Shown: in pieces, positions 41,385 through 50,589 of the stretch
How positions within the stretch are numbered: position 1 is the first letter of the stretch
Layout of the letters: each line of letters begins with the position of its first letter
Source of the DNA: UBA2965 sp036526135
GTDB taxonomy: Bacteria; Pseudomonadota; Gammaproteobacteria; Pseudomonadales; Azotimanducaceae
Direction: 5' to 3'
Length of the DNA stretch: 64,000 nucleotides
Assembly (NCBI GenBank): GCA_036526135.1
Contig: DATCZA010000017.1
Span: 124,001-188,000 of the forward strand
Notes under the pieces: model-generated
What the model saw: the letters and a program-made list of their open reading frames with translations, nothing else
Databases searched by the model: none
Told to the model about the DNA's origin: nothing
Program-made: the position numbers and the translations under genes

Positions 41385-42896
41385 CTAGCGCAGAAACAGC
41401 TGGTAGGCCGGGTTGTCCGTCTCTTCCCAGTAGCGGTAGCCGATGCGCTTGAGGTACTCGCCCAGGGAGCGCCGGTCGCGTGGCTGAGCCTCGAAGCCCA
41501 CCAGAACGCGCCCCCATGCGGCCCCATGATTACGATAATGAAACATCGTGATGTTCCAGCGAGACCCCAGGCCGGTCAGAAAGCGAAGCAGCGCACCCGG
41601 CCGCTCGGGAAACTCGAATCGATAGAGGAGCTCCGGCTTGCTGCCGAAGGTGCGCCCGCCCACCATGTGTCGGACGTGCAGCTTTGCAGCCTCGTTGTCC
41701 GTCATGTCGTGCACGACGTAGCCTGTGGAGAGGCTTTTCATGAGCTCGGCCCTATCGTCGGCCGCCGATACCTGCAGGCCGACGTAGACCTGTGCTTCCC
41801 GGTCCGTGGCGAATCGGTAGTTGAACTCGCTGACAGGGCGGTTGCCGAGCATCTTGCAGAACTTAAGGAAGCTGCCCGGCTTCTCCGGGATCGTGACGCC
41901 CAGGACGACTTCGCGGTGCTCCCCCACCTCCGCCCGCTCGGAGATGTGCCGCAGCCGGTCGAAGTTCACGTTGGCACCGCTGACCACGGCAACCAGGTTC
42001 AGGTTCCGAACGCCCTCCCGCTCGACGAACTTCTTCAGCCCGGCCACCGCCAGGGCGCCCGCCGGCTCCGCGATTGAGCGGGTATCGTCGAAGAGGTCTT
42101 TTATCGCGGCGCAGATCTCGTCTGTGTTGGCGGTGATGACTTCATCGACGCACCGCCTGGCCACCTTGAAGGTTTCCTTGCCGATCTGAGCCACAGACAC
42201 GCCGTCGGCGAAAAGATCAAGGCTCTCGAAGGGCAGCCTCACCCGCCGACCGGCCGCCATGGCCGCCGCCAGGCACGCCGAGCCTTCCGCCTCAACACCG
42301 ATGATGCGCGTATCGGGCGCGAGGTACTTGACGTAGGCGGCGATACCGGCGATCAGCCCGCCGCCGCCCACCGGAACGAAGATGGCGTCCGGCACGGCGA
42401 CGTGCTGGTTGAGAATCTCCACGCCCACGGTGCCCTGACCCGCGATGACGTCGGGGTCGTCGTAGGGATGGACGAACACGTAGCCGTTGCGCTCGGCCAG
42501 CTTCAACGCGTGGGCGGCCGCCTCGTCGTAGGCGTCCCCGTGCAGCACGACCTTGGCGCCCAGGGCGCGCACCGCGTTCACCTTGATGCTCGGCGTGTTG
42601 CGCCCCATCACTATGAGCGCCTTGATTCCGAGCTGCTGGGCAGAGTAGGCGACGCCCTGGGCGTGATTGCCGGCAGACGCCGCGATGACCCCCCGGGCCC
42701 GCTCCTCCTCGGTGAGCTGAACGATCCTGTTGTAGGCACCGCGAATCTTGAACGAGAAGACGGGCTGCATGTCTTCCCGCTTGAGCCGCACGTGGTTACC
42801 CAGGCGGATCGACAGATTGCGCGCGGGCTGCAGCGGGGTCTCCACGGCCGCTTCGTACACACGCGAGGAGAGAATCTTTTTAACGTACTTTTCCAC
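41385..42896 (-). CDS. ilvA: Threonine ammonia-lyase, biosynthetic (with ACT domains)
   Basis: PLP enzyme making 2-ketobutyrate from threonine, first step of isoleucine synthesis. 503 residues (E. coli 514). PLP lysine in FSFKIRGAYN near residue 58, the SAGNHAQGVA loop and GGGGLIAGIA. Two ACT-like regulatory domains end the protein, the usual feedback (isoleucine) site. The frame is open upstream, but homology begins at VEKYVKKIL, so the GTG at 42896 is used; it has no clear Shine-Dalgarno. Confidence 0.93.
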   Translation of the reverse strand: MEKYVKKILSSRVYEAAVETPLQPARNLSIRLGNHVRLKREDMQPVFSFKIRGAYNRIVQLTEEERARGVIAASAGNHAQGVAYSAQQLGIKALIVMGRNTPSIKVNAVRALGAKVVLHGDAYDEAAAHALKLAERNGYVFVHPYDDPDVIAGQGTVGVEILNQHVAVPDAIFVPVGGGGLIAGIAAYVKYLAPDTRIIGVEAEGSACLAAAMAAGRRVRLPFESLDLFADGVSVAQIGKETFKVARRCVDEVITANTDEICAAIKDLFDDTRSIAEPAGALAVAGLKKFVEREGVRNLNLVAVVSGANVNFDRLRHISERAEVGEHREVVLGVTIPEKPGSFLKFCKMLGNRPVSEFNYRFATDREAQVYVGLQVSAADDRAELMKSLSTGYVVHDMTDNEAAKLHVRHMVGGRTFGSKPELLYRFEFPERPGALLRFLTGLGSRWNITMFHYRNHGAAWGRVLVGFEAQPRDRRSLGEYLKRIGYRYWEETDNPAYQLFLR

Positions 42897-42968
42897 GGCA
42901 ATCGTATGAGTTAGGGTCGCAGCGGTTTGTGGGCGCCGCGCATCGAGCACGGCTTCGGGGACGTAAGT

Positions 42969-43634
42969 ATGGACCAAGATCAGCTCAAGCGCAGTGCCGC
43001 AGAGGCAGCGCTGGCCTACATCGAGCCCAAGCTCGGCAGCGCGAGCATCGTCGGCGTGGGTACCGGCTCCACCACCAACCACTTCATCGACGCGCTCGGC
43101 GCCATCAGGCACAAATTCGATGCCGCCGTTGCCAGCAGCGAAGCGAGCGCGGCCCGGCTCAAGGCTGTCGGCATTCCGGTCATCGATCTGAACGCTGCGG
43201 CGGCCGTGGCGGTTTACGTGGACGGCGCCGACGAGGTGAACGCGGCAAGGCAGCTCATCAAGGGCGGCGGCGGGGCGCTCACCAGGGAAAAGATCGTGGC
43301 GGCGTCCGCCGACGAGTTCGTTTGCATCGTCGACGAATCAAAGGTCGTTCAGACACTGGGCGCGTTCCCTCTGCCCGTGGAGGTCATCCCCATGGCGAGA
43401 GGTCTGGCCGCGCGCGCCATCGTCGGCCTCGGCGGCGCTCCCGAGCTGCGCGAGGGTTTCGTCACCGACAACGGCAACATCATCCTCGACGTGTACGAGC
43501 TGACCATCACCGACCCGGCCGCCATGGAGTCGGCCGTGAACAACATCGTCGGCGTGGTATGCAACGGCGTGTTTGCCGCCCAGGCCGCCGACCTGGTCAT
43601 CGTCGCCGGCGCATCCGGCGTGACGTCGTTCTGA
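42969..43634 (+). CDS. rpiA: Ribose-5-phosphate isomerase A
   Basis: Interconverts ribose-5-phosphate and ribulose-5-phosphate. 221 residues from the ATG at 42969 with GGGGAC upstream. Seen: VGVGTGSTTNHFIDAL, SSEASAARLKAVGI, VDGADEV and KGGGGALTREKI (catalytic region). Divergent from ilvA across 72 bp. Complements transketolase (47.2-49.2 kb) in the non-oxidative pentose phosphate pathway. Confidence 0.96.
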   Translation: MDQDQLKRSAAEAALAYIEPKLGSASIVGVGTGSTTNHFIDALGAIRHKFDAAVASSEASAARLKAVGIPVIDLNAAAAVAVYVDGADEVNAARQLIKGGGGALTREKIVAASADEFVCIVDESKVVQTLGAFPLPVEVIPMARGLAARAIVGLGGAPELREGFVTDNGNIILDVYELTITDPAAMESAVNNIVGVVCNGVFAAQAADLVIVAGASGVTSF

Positions 43635-43668
43635 GGAGCCGGGATCCGCGCCCTGCGGCGCATGAGCC

Positions 43669-45045
43669 TCAGGAGAGGAGCTTGCCCGGGTTCATGATCT
43701 GATTCGGATCGAGCACGCCCTTGAGCGCGCGCATGATCTCTATCTCGGCCGCGCTGCGGGAGTAGCCGATGAAGTCGCGTTTCAGCAGGCCAACGCCGTG
43801 CTCGGCAGATACGCTGCCGCCGTGGCGGGCCACGAGCTCGAAGAGGCTGGGGCTGATGGCGTGGCAGCGAGCGTAGAACTCCGCAAGCGAGAGCCCGCCG
43901 GGCTTGAGGATGTTGAGATGGAGGTTGCCGTCGCCGATGTGCCCGTACCAGCACACCTCGAAGCCGGGATAGCTCTGGGCAACCAGGCCGTCGACCTGAG
44001 CGAGGAACTCCGGCAACACCGAGACGCGAACGCTCAGGTCGTTCTTGTAAGGCGTGAACTGCGCGATGCTCTCCGAGATGCCCTCCCTGAGCGACCACAG
44101 CGCCGCCGCCTGGCCCTCGGACTGGCTGACGACGCCGTCACACACCCAGCCGCCGCCCACCGCGGCCTCATAGGCCGCCGTCGCGGGCTCTAAGTCCGCC
44201 GTGTCGAACTCCACCAGCGCATAGAAGGGCGCCGTCTCGGCCAGGGGTCGCCTGAGCTTCCGATGCGAGAGAACCTTCTGCAGCGCAAGTTCGGAGAAGA
44301 ACTCGAACGCGGAGAGCACGACGGTGCTCTGCAGCACGGACAGCACGTCGATCAGCCTCGGGAACTCGGTCACGCCGAGCAGCATGACCGTTTGCGGAGC
44401 CGGAGCGGGAGCCAGCCGGACATCCGCCTCCACGATGAAACCCAGCGTGCCCTCGGAGCCCACGAACAGGTGTCTGAGATCGTATCCGGTCGCGTTCTTG
44501 ACCAATCCGCGATTGCAGTCCAACAGCTCGCCGGCGCCCGTCACGACCCTGAGCCCGGCTATCCAGTCCCGGGTGAGCCCGTAGCGGATCACCTTGATGC
44601 CCCCCGCGTTGGTCGCAATGTTGCCGCCGATCTGGCTCGACCCGGAGGACGCGAAATCCACCGGGTAAGACAGCCCACGCTCCCGGGCAAAGTCCTGGAC
44701 GGTCCGCGTGACGACGCCAGCCTGACAGCTGAGCAGGCGGTCTGCGGCGCTGAACTCGAGCACCCGGTTCATCCGGTCGAAGGAAACCACCACCTCTCCG
44801 TCCGCGGCCACCGCACCCCCGGAAAGACCCGTGCGCCCACCCGACGGCACCAGCTTCAGGCCCTCGGAGTTGGCCAGGCGGACGATGGCGACCACGTCAG
44901 CGGTAGTCTCGGGAAAAACGACGGCGGCAGGCGCAGGCTCGGCAGTCCGGGTCCAGTCCCGCCCCCACTCGTGCAGGCTGTCGGGGTCAGTGCGGACCTG
45001 CGAAGGCGATAGCGCGGAGGTCAGCTGCCCGTGCGCAGATGTCAT
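43669..45045 (-). CDS. FAD-binding oxidoreductase, D-2-hydroxyglutarate dehydrogenase-like
   Basis: 458 residues of the FAD-linked oxidase (GlcD / D2HGDH) class. FAD/PCMH part: VPSGGRTGLSGGAVA, DFASSGSSQIGGNIATNAGG and VGSEGTLGFI; C-terminal metal-site motifs WYGHIGDGNLHLN and SAEHGVG. The best-fitting relatives are D-2-hydroxyglutarate dehydrogenases that recycle the by-product of SerA, but glycolate or D-lactate oxidation cannot be excluded. Begins seven bases after the hydrolase stop. Convergent with rpiA. Confidence 0.82.
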   Translation of the reverse strand: MTSAHGQLTSALSPSQVRTDPDSLHEWGRDWTRTAEPAPAAVVFPETTADVVAIVRLANSEGLKLVPSGGRTGLSGGAVAADGEVVVSFDRMNRVLEFSAADRLLSCQAGVVTRTVQDFARERGLSYPVDFASSGSSQIGGNIATNAGGIKVIRYGLTRDWIAGLRVVTGAGELLDCNRGLVKNATGYDLRHLFVGSEGTLGFIVEADVRLAPAPAPQTVMLLGVTEFPRLIDVLSVLQSTVVLSAFEFFSELALQKVLSHRKLRRPLAETAPFYALVEFDTADLEPATAAYEAAVGGGWVCDGVVSQSEGQAAALWSLREGISESIAQFTPYKNDLSVRVSVLPEFLAQVDGLVAQSYPGFEVCWYGHIGDGNLHLNILKPGGLSLAEFYARCHAISPSLFELVARHGGSVSAEHGVGLLKRDFIGYSRSAAEIEIMRALKGVLDPNQIMNPGKLLS

Positions 45046-45052
45046 CCCCCGC

Positions 45053-46012
45053 TCATCCGGCGGCATCGAGCTGCGCATCCACCGCCTGAAAAATCTGTTG
45101 GCGGAGGACCACCGACTCGTTGACCAGGTGGTGTCGCGCCTCGGGGACATAGACCACCTTGGCATCGAAGAGCTGCTCGATGATCTTCAGGTTGTAGCGA
45201 TGGTCGACCGTGCGGTCGGCGGTGCCCTGCACCACCAGCAGCCCCAGATCGCTTGGCGCGCGGCTGACGAAGCGCTTCTTCCAAGCCACCATGGCGGTGA
45301 CCCACTGAACGGGCAGCACGCGCGCCTGCAGCGGGTCGTGGTGCTTGAGGAACTCGATGAACTCCGGATTCTCGGCGTTGACGGAGAACGTTCGCTCCCG
45401 CTCGGTGATGAAGCGCCGCACGACCTCGTAGAAGAGCCGGCCGACGGGCCACAGGTACGGCCGCACCAGCGGTGCTAGGAGCACGATGCCCGAAAACGGG
45501 CTGGTCGCCCGAGCGACGCCGTTGGCCAGGAGCCACTCCATGGCCACCGCGCCTCCCGTGCTCTGGCCCAGCAGGTGCCATGGCTTGGGGAGGTGCGCGC
45601 CGAGCGCCGCGATGCAGGCGTCGAACGCGGCGACGTAGTGATCAAACGTTTCGATGGTGGCCGGCGCGCCGGTGGATAGCCCGTGCCCGGGCAGGTCGAA
45701 CGACAGCACGGCAAGCCCGCGGTCGATAAGGTGGCGGATCAGGTGCCCGTAAAGGCCCGTGTGGTCGTAGTAGCCGTGCACGATCACGGCGGTGCCCCGG
45801 GCATCGCGCGGCGACCAGAGATGGGCGGCGACGCTGTGCGAATCCGTTTCCACCGCCCCGAAATGATGGGCCAGGTCGGGATACTCCTCGACGAAGTGAA
45901 TGCCGTAGTGCCGCAGGTAAGCATCCTCCTGCGGCGTCAGCACCGTGGGAGAGCCGGGGACGAGGGGCTTAAGCGCCTGCCTGAGGCTGTCCGGGTCGAA
46001 ACCGACTTCCAT
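45053..46012 (-). CDS. Alpha/beta hydrolase, monoacylglycerol lipase-like (Hydrolase_4)
   Basis: 319 residues from the ATG at 46012. Seen: oxyanion loop VIVHGYYDHTG, SFDLPGHGLS, nucleophile elbow LLGQSTGG, an acidic Asp in VQGTADRTVDH and catalytic His in ARHHLVNE. This is the serine aminopeptidase S33 / lysophospholipase type. No signal peptide. Substrate unknown. It lies 13 bp after pgk and seven before the FAD oxidoreductase, so it travels with the glycolytic transcript. Confidence 0.85.
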   Translation of the reverse strand: MEVGFDPDSLRQALKPLVPGSPTVLTPQEDAYLRHYGIHFVEEYPDLAHHFGAVETDSHSVAAHLWSPRDARGTAVIVHGYYDHTGLYGHLIRHLIDRGLAVLSFDLPGHGLSTGAPATIETFDHYVAAFDACIAALGAHLPKPWHLLGQSTGGAVAMEWLLANGVARATSPFSGIVLLAPLVRPYLWPVGRLFYEVVRRFITERERTFSVNAENPEFIEFLKHHDPLQARVLPVQWVTAMVAWKKRFVSRAPSDLGLLVVQGTADRTVDHRYNLKIIEQLFDAKVVYVPEARHHLVNESVVLRQQIFQAVDAQLDAAG

Positions 46013-46025
46013 CGACCGCTGACCG

Positions 46026-47171
46026 TTAACCTTCAGCCCGGCTCGCGAGGACGGCCACGGCGGGCAGGGTCTTGCCCTCCACGAACTCGAGGAACGCGCC
46101 TCCCCCGGTGGAGATGTAGGACACCCCATCGCGCACGTCGTACTTGTCGATGGCTGCCAGGGTATCCCCGCCGCCGGCTATGGAGAACGCACCGCTGGAC
46201 GCGATGGCCTGGGCAACCACGCGAGTGCCCTCGCCGAACTGGTCGAACTCGAAGACGCCCAGCGGGCCGTTCCAGAGAATGGTGCCCGCAGACCCAAGCT
46301 CTGCCGCGTAACGTCGGGCCGTCTCCGGACCGATGTCCAGGATCATCTCGTCGGGGCGGACCTCGTCGAGCCCCCGCAGCACCGCCACCGCGCCCGCGTC
46401 CAGGCGCTCGCCCACCATCACGTCCACCGGCAGCGGCACCTCCACCTTGGCGGCAATGCTGCGCGCCGCTTCCAGCAGGTCCTCCTCGTAGAGCGAGCGC
46501 CCCACGGGGTGACCGGCGGCAGCGATGAAGGTATTGGCTATGCCGCCGCCAACGATGATGCGGTCGGCAATGGTCGCCAAGGTGTCCAGGACTTCGAGCT
46601 TGGTCGAAACCTTCGCACCCCCGACGATGGCCGTCATGGGCCGGGCGGGCGCCCTCAAGGCGCGCTCCAACGCCTCGAGCTCACCGGCCAGCAACGGTCC
46701 GGCGCAGGCCACCGGGGCGAACTTCGCAACGCCGTGGGTGGAAGCCTGTGCGCGATGGGCGGTGGCAAACGCATCCATGACGTAGATGTCGCACAGCGAC
46801 GCCAGCCGCCTGGCGAGGGCTTCGTCATCGGCACCCTCGCCCTTTAGAAAGCGAACGTTCTCCAGCAGCGAGACGGCGCCGGGGTCGATCACGCCCACGT
46901 CGTCCAGGCCGACCAATGGGACATCCACGCCCAGCAACTCGCCCAGCCGCCCCGCCACGGGGGCCAAGGACAACGCCGGGTCGAACTCGCCCTCCACCGG
47001 GCGGCCGAGGTGAGACATCACCAGGGTTCTCGCGCCGGCGCGCATGGCGGCCTCGATGGTCGGCAGCGCCGCCCGGACCCGCGCGTCGCTCGTGATACGG
47101 CCATCGCGGATCGGCACGTTCAGATCCTCCCGGATCAGCACCCGCCGCTCCGCGAGATCCAGATCCGTCAT
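46026..47171 (-). CDS. pgk: Phosphoglycerate kinase
   Basis: Glycolytic enzyme interconverting 1,3-bisphosphoglycerate and 3-phosphoglycerate with ADP/ATP. 381 residues from the ATG at 47171 (AAGGAAC upstream). Seen: VLIREDLNVPI, SHLGRP, AIVGGAKVSTKLEVL and STGGGAFLEFVEG. The usual gap/epd gene between tkt and pgk is absent: the tkt stop is 25 bp upstream. Confidence 0.96.
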   Translation of the reverse strand: MTDLDLAERRVLIREDLNVPIRDGRITSDARVRAALPTIEAAMRAGARTLVMSHLGRPVEGEFDPALSLAPVAGRLGELLGVDVPLVGLDDVGVIDPGAVSLLENVRFLKGEGADDEALARRLASLCDIYVMDAFATAHRAQASTHGVAKFAPVACAGPLLAGELEALERALRAPARPMTAIVGGAKVSTKLEVLDTLATIADRIIVGGGIANTFIAAAGHPVGRSLYEEDLLEAARSIAAKVEVPLPVDVMVGERLDAGAVAVLRGLDEVRPDEMILDIGPETARRYAAELGSAGTILWNGPLGVFEFDQFGEGTRVVAQAIASSGAFSIAGGGDTLAAIDKYDVRDGVSYISTGGGAFLEFVEGKTLPAVAVLASRAEG

Positions 47172-47196
47172 GTTCCTTCGCTGCGACATGAAAAGA

Positions 47197-49179
47197 TCAG
47201 GCCTCCTTCAGAACGCTCCGGACGGCCTCGGCGACGTTGTCCGCGGTGATGCCGAGGGCGGCCATGGCCTGGCCACCCGGCGCGGAGAGACCGAAGCGGT
47301 CGATGCCCACGACGGCGCCGTCCAGGCCCACGAATCGATACCAGTAGTCAGGATGCGCGGCCTCCACCGCCACCCGCGCTCGCAGCGCAGGGGGCAATAC
47401 GGCGTCCTGGTAGGCACGGTCCTGGGACAAGAAAACGTCGGTGGAGGGCATGGAGACCACCCGCACCCCGACGCCGTCCGACTCGAGGCTCGCTGCCGCC
47501 GCCACGGCGATCTCCACCTCGGACCCCGTGGCGATGACCACGGCGGCCAGCGTGCCGGCCTCGGCTTTCAGGACATAACCTCCCCGGCGGATGTCGGCGA
47601 ACGCCTGAGCAGAACGGGGCTGGGGCGCCGTCTTCTGGCGGGTGAATATCAGCGCGGTCGGTCGCTGCCGGGACGCCACCGCCGCTTCCCAGGCAACCGC
47701 ACTCTCCACGGTGTCGCAAGGGCGCCACGTCGACAATCCGGGCGTGGTCCGAAGATTGGTGAGCTGCTCGATGGGCTGATGGGTCGGGCCGTCCTCACCG
47801 ACGGCCACGGAGTCATGGGTGTACACGAAGATGTTGGGGATCTTCATCAGCGCCGCAAGCCGCACGGCGTTGCGGGCATACTCCATGAACACCAGAAAAG
47901 TTCCGGAGAACGGTCGAAAGCCCCCGTGGAGGGCCATGCCGTTGGTGATGGCCGTCATGCCGAACTCGCGAACGCCGAAGCTCAAATACCGGTCTTCGTC
48001 TGCACCATCCCAGCGGGTCCCGTTGGAGCCCGTGAGATCGGCGGAGCCTCCGAAAAGCTCCGGCAGGGCGCCGGCCAGCGCGGCAAGGCATCGCTGGGAC
48101 GATTTCCGCGTCTCCAGGGGCTCCATCGCCTCCTGGGACGCTTCGGCCAGGGCGCGGATCGGACCCTCCCAACCTTCCGGCAGATCGCCGGACACGCGGC
48201 GTTCGAGCTCCGCCGCATCCTCCGGGTGCGCGGCGCGATACTCCGCCAGCAGCGCCTCCCAGGACCGCTGCTGCTCGGCGCCTTTCTCCCGACAGTCCCA
48301 GGAGGCGTAGACGGGCTCCGGAATCTCGAAGGGCGGCGCAGCCCAGCCGAGCTCCCGGCGGGCGTTTGCCACCTCTTCTTCGCCCAGCGCCGAGCCGTGC
48401 ACGTCGGCAGTTCCCTGCTTGTTGGGCGCGCCAAAACCGATCACCGTCCTGCAGCAAACCAGGGTTGGTCGATCCTGCCGGCTCACCGCGTCGTCCAGAG
48501 CCCGCTGAATCGAATTCGGGTCGTGCCCGTCCACGTCGCGTATGACGCGCCAACCATAGGCCTCAAAGCGAGCCGGGACGTCCTCCGTGAACCAGGCTTT
48601 GACGTCCCCATCGATGGAGATGCCGTTGTCGTCGTAGATGCAGATGAGCTTGCCGAGCTGCAGGGTGCCGGCAAGCGAAGCCGCCTCGTGAGAGATCCCC
48701 TCCATGAGGCAGCCGTCACCGACAATCACCCAGGTCCGGTGATCTACCACCGAGAAACCGTCGCGGTTGAAGCGCCGGGAGAGCCGCTCTTCGGCCAGCG
48801 CCATTCCCACTGCGTTAGCCAGGCCCTGGCCCAGCGGACCGGTGGTCGTTTCGACACCCGGACATTCGCTGTACTCCGGGTGACCGGGCGTGCGCGAGTG
48901 AAGCTGCCTGAACGAGCGCAGGTCGTCCATGGTGACCGCATACCCCGACAGATGCAGCACGCTGTACAGCAGCATGGATCCGTGACCGTTGGAAAGGACG
49001 AACCGATCGCGGTTGGCCCAGGCCGGATCCGCCGGGTTGTGCTTGAGAAAGTCGCGCCACAGCACTTCTGCAATGTCGGCCAGACCCATGGGCGCCCCGG
49101 GATGACCGGAGTTAGCGGCCTGCACCGCGTCCATGGCGAGCGCACGAATGGCGTTCGCCCTGTCAGTCCTCGTTACCAT
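47197..49179 (-). CDS. tkt: Transketolase
   Basis: Thiamine-diphosphate enzyme of the pentose phosphate pathway. 660 residues from the ATG at 49179, giving the standard MVTRTDRANAIRALAMD N-terminus; the longer frame is spurious. Seen: HPGAPMG, ThDP motif GDGCLMEGISHEA...N, ETTTGPLGQG and the C-terminal pyrimidine half with FGVREFGMTAITNGMAL. Divergent from metK. Confidence 0.96.
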   Translation of the reverse strand: MVTRTDRANAIRALAMDAVQAANSGHPGAPMGLADIAEVLWRDFLKHNPADPAWANRDRFVLSNGHGSMLLYSVLHLSGYAVTMDDLRSFRQLHSRTPGHPEYSECPGVETTTGPLGQGLANAVGMALAEERLSRRFNRDGFSVVDHRTWVIVGDGCLMEGISHEAASLAGTLQLGKLICIYDDNGISIDGDVKAWFTEDVPARFEAYGWRVIRDVDGHDPNSIQRALDDAVSRQDRPTLVCCRTVIGFGAPNKQGTADVHGSALGEEEVANARRELGWAAPPFEIPEPVYASWDCREKGAEQQRSWEALLAEYRAAHPEDAAELERRVSGDLPEGWEGPIRALAEASQEAMEPLETRKSSQRCLAALAGALPELFGGSADLTGSNGTRWDGADEDRYLSFGVREFGMTAITNGMALHGGFRPFSGTFLVFMEYARNAVRLAALMKIPNIFVYTHDSVAVGEDGPTHQPIEQLTNLRTTPGLSTWRPCDTVESAVAWEAAVASRQRPTALIFTRQKTAPQPRSAQAFADIRRGGYVLKAEAGTLAAVVIATGSEVEIAVAAAASLESDGVGVRVVSMPSTDVFLSQDRAYQDAVLPPALRARVAVEAAHPDYWYRFVGLDGAVVGIDRFGLSAPGGQAMAALGITADNVAEAVRSVLKEA

Positions 49180-49321
49180 TTGGTTTTCGCTAGCGATGTA
49201 AGAGTAAGGATCGGTGCCAGCCCCCTGCCGACCCTGTCTATTGTCCGTTACTCGCACCGACATGCGCAAATGCCGCGCGCCCCATCGGGCACTGGCCGCC
49301 TGGGCTCGGAAAGGCCGCGCC

Positions 49322-49351
49322 GTGAGTCGAACCAGAGAAAAGCTGTACAAT
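49322..49351 (+). promoter_or_regulatory. Possible metK promoter
   Basis: GTGAGT (49322-49327) and TACAAT (49346-49351) with an 18-bp spacer, 58 bp before the metK ATG. The -35 is weak. No SAM riboswitch recognised between it and metK. Confidence 0.35.
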
Positions 49352-49409
49352 GCGCCGCTTGCCGCAACAGGGCCTGGCAGGGCTTGGAAGAGAACCGGAA
49401 GGAAGAAAC

Positions 49410-50564
49410 ATGAACGAATACAGCATATTCACCTCGGAGTCGGTGGGCGAGGGGCACCCCGACAAGATGGCGGATCAAATCTCCGATGCGGTGCTCGACG
49501 CCATGCTCGAACAGGATGCAGAGTCCCGCGTCGCCTGCGAGACGCTGATCAAGAACAATCTGGTCGTTCTCGCCGGCGAGATCCGCACCGATGCATGGGT
49601 CGACGTCGACCGGCTGGCCCGTCAGGTCATCTCGGACATCGGTTACGGCAGCCACGACGAAGGTTTCGACCCCTGGGACTGCACGGTGATGAACGCGCTC
49701 GGGGTGCAGTCCTCCGACATCGCCATGGGCGTGGACGAGACCAGCGAGCACGAGCAGGGTGCCGGCGATCAGGGCCTCATGTTCGGCTACGCAACCAACG
49801 AAACCGACGTGCTCATGCCGGCCCCCATCACCTACGCCCACCGGCTCGTTCAGAAGCAGGCCGAGGTCCGCCGGAGCTCGCTGAAATTTCTGCGGCCCGA
49901 CGCCAAAAGCCAGCTCACGTTTCGCTATGACGAGGCCGGCAACCCCGCGGCCATCGAAGCCATCGTGCTGTCCACCCAGCACTCGCCAGACGTGGACCAG
50001 AAGACCATCGCCGAGGCGGTCATGGAAGAGATCATCAAGCCCGTGGTGCCGAGCAACTGGATCTCGAAAGACACCAGCATCTTCATCAACCCTACCGGTC
50101 AGTTCGTGATCGGCGGTCCCGTCGGCGATTGCGGGCTGACCGGGCGGAAGATCATCGTCGACACCTACGGCGGCGTGGCGCGGCATGGGGGCGGAGCCTT
50201 CTCGGGCAAAGACCCGTCCAAGGTCGACCGTTCCGCCGCTTACGCGGGGCGCTACGTGGCCAAGAACATCGTCGCCGCGGGGCTGGCCGACAGATGCGAG
50301 CTCCAGGTGAGCTACGCCATCGGCGTCGCCGAGCCCACGTCCATCAGCATCAACACTTTCGGCACGGGCAAGCTCGACGACGAGAGGATCATTCAACTCG
50401 TACGTGAGCATTTTGATTTGCGCCCGAAAGGCCTCATCGACATGCTGGATCTGAAGCGCCCGATCTATCGGAACACGGCCGCATACGGTCATTTCGGCAG
50501 ATCTGAGCCCGAATTCACCTGGGAGCGCACCGACAAGGCGGAGGCACTGGCGGCAGCGCTGTAA
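49410..50564 (+). CDS. metK: S-adenosylmethionine synthetase
   Basis: Makes SAM from methionine and ATP. 384 residues, exactly the E. coli length, from the ATG at 49410 behind GGAAGGAAG. Seen: SESVGEGHPDKMADQISDA, GAGDQGLMFGYA and GGGAFSGKDPSKVDRSAAY. Followed by metF and rsmE on the same strand, with a 25-bp gap and then an ATGA overlap; a methyl-metabolism operon that also supplies SAM to the RsmE methyltransferase. Confidence 0.97.
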   Translation: MNEYSIFTSESVGEGHPDKMADQISDAVLDAMLEQDAESRVACETLIKNNLVVLAGEIRTDAWVDVDRLARQVISDIGYGSHDEGFDPWDCTVMNALGVQSSDIAMGVDETSEHEQGAGDQGLMFGYATNETDVLMPAPITYAHRLVQKQAEVRRSSLKFLRPDAKSQLTFRYDEAGNPAAIEAIVLSTQHSPDVDQKTIAEAVMEEIIKPVVPSNWISKDTSIFINPTGQFVIGGPVGDCGLTGRKIIVDTYGGVARHGGGAFSGKDPSKVDRSAAYAGRYVAKNIVAAGLADRCELQVSYAIGVAEPTSISINTFGTGKLDDERIIQLVREHFDLRPKGLIDMLDLKRPIYRNTAAYGHFGRSEPEFTWERTDKAEALAAAL

Positions 50565-50589
50565 CGTCAACCCGGAGTAACGCGTCAGC

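Noticed and set aside
49180..49409. SAM riboswitch upstream of metK
   Set aside because: No SAM-I, SAM-II or SAM/SAH core pattern could be recognised by eye; only a weak promoter is visible.
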